NCBI GenBank assembly: GCA_041662765.1
Contig: JBAZRT010000005.1
Location: 1 to 32,062, forward strand
DNA length: 32,062 nucleotides
Origin: JAPLXD01 sp041662765
GTDB taxonomy: Bacteria; Patescibacteriota; Minisyncoccia; Moranbacterales; UBA11712
Direction of reading: 5' to 3'
This document shows positions 31,596 to 32,062 of the stretch, one piece after another. Numbering within the stretch: the stretch's first letter is position 1; the number at the start of each line of letters is the position of its first letter. The notes beneath the pieces are model-generated. The model did no database searches. It had not been told where the DNA came from and worked only from the letters and a program-made list of their open reading frames with translations. Both the position numbers and the translations under genes were made by a program.

Positions 31596-32062
31596 TCAAA
31601 CAGACTTTATTCTTTTTTCCAATTCTTGGAGTTCTTTTGTGAACGGGTTTTCCGGCCAGCGCTTGAGAATGGCCGCGATGACCTTCAATTTGTATTCAAA
31701 ATTCTTTTCTTTCGGTGCGCTGAAGCTGGAAAAAACATTGTCGCCATATCTCGCGTAGTCATCAAGAATTTCTGTCAGATTATTGATCACATCGGCCGAT
31801 TTCACCAAAAGAGAATCATGGGAAAATGTTTCAACATGCCGGGCGGCCCGCTTCTTTCTCTCCTCCCAAGGCAGCGACTTGTCGGTTTCTGTGACATCCA
31901 AAACAATTTGCGCCACCGCTTTGCCAAAGCGCTCTTCCAACATTTCAAAAGAGACTTTCTTTTCCGGAACGCTGTCTTCAATGGTGTCGTGCAATATCCC
32001 GGCGCAAACTGTGTCATCGTTCGCCCCGATCCGTGCCAGAAGAATCCCGACCGCGAGCGGAT
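31596..32062 (-). CDS. HD-domain hydrolase, RelA/SpoT-type HD (5' part beyond window)
   Basis: The frame is open to the right edge, so the N-terminus is missing. Reading inward from the edge it gives PLAVGILLARIGANDDTVCA followed by GILHDTIEDS, the HD motif with T and ED that marks the metal-binding site of RelA/SpoT-like (p)ppGpp hydrolases and the related HD_4 family. The rest contains LVKSADVINNLTEI, the second Asp region of the same fold, and ends LKRWPENPFTKELQELEKRI. No synthetase domain follows, so it is a small stand-alone hydrolase (Mesh1-like or another HD_4 enzyme). The frame starting at TTG 31994 is only the part after the catalytic core's start, not the true N-terminus. Confidence 0.85.
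   Translation of the reverse strand, partial: PLAVGILLARIGANDDTVCAGILHDTIEDSVPEKKVSFEMLEERFGKAVAQIVLDVTETDKSLPWEERKKRAARHVETFSHDSLLVKSADVINNLTEILDDYARYGDNVFSSFSAPKEKNFEYKLKVIAAILKRWPENPFTKELQELEKRIKSV

Noticed and set aside
1..32062. tRNA, rRNA, CRISPR arrays or transposase genes
   Set aside because: I looked for cloverleaf-like sequences, regularly spaced repeats and transposase motifs and found none convincing; the repeats present are short palindromes or simple tandem units.

Overview
The window looks like the chromosome of a Candidate Phyla Radiation bacterium (Patescibacteria, probably a Parcubacteria or Moranbacteria-like lineage). This is inferred, not proven. The supporting signs are AT-leaning DNA with long A and T runs, compact genes with ATGA overlaps, a dense glycosyltransferase island next to a few housekeeping genes, a two-gene iscS-iscU cluster, and many short palindromic repeats at gene boundaries. 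TGA is used as a normal stop, so the UGA-Gly code of Gracilibacteria and Absconditabacteria does not apply. I saw no tRNA, rRNA, CRISPR array or complete insertion sequence.

Region 1 (1-5907, minus strand) carries surface-glycan genes: a cut-off gene at the left edge, a GT4 glycosyltransferase, a DUF2304 membrane protein, two polyprenyl-phosphate-type GT2 enzymes, a GalE-like NAD-dependent epimerase and a large GT-C membrane glycosyltransferase. A short divergent promoter region (5908-5949) separates it from region 2.

Region 2 (5950-24500, plus strand) continues the glycan theme. It holds a GtrB-like GT2 with two membrane helices, a GT-C gene interrupted by an in-frame TAA, a GtrA flippase-like protein, two GT4-type transferases, two paralogous GT-C proteins sharing a D-Q-x-R-D-A signature, two more GT2 enzymes, a secreted metallophosphoesterase with altered metal ligands, a very large GT-C-like membrane protein and a WecB/TagA/CpsF (GT26) transferase. 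It ends with a small unknown membrane protein, gltX, and a secreted coiled-coil protein with a C39-like protease domain. Together these could build sugar-phosphate-polyprenol donors on the inside, flip them, transfer the sugars outside and remodel the wall.

Region 3 (24501-24952) is an AT-rich stretch with gene remnants, closed by a strong terminator.

Region 4 (24953-32062, minus strand) is housekeeping and accessory: iscU and iscS, a minimal HExxH metalloprotease, an M23 peptidase fused to a GIY-YIG nuclease domain, small membrane and unknown proteins, a Nudix hydrolase coupled to rdgB, a flavodoxin, a truncated second copy of rdgB, and an HD-domain hydrolase running off the right edge. A 400-base intergenic region here holds two adjacent large hairpin structures, and a GC-rich 18-base repeat recurs upstream of three genes.

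The best candidates for something undescribed are the M23/GIY-YIG fusion, the tandem structured elements at 28479-28666, the palindromic repeat that forms the end of one gene and reaches the start of the next (11669-11769), the heptanucleotide repeat at the start of the secreted protease gene, and the duplicated rdgB segment.
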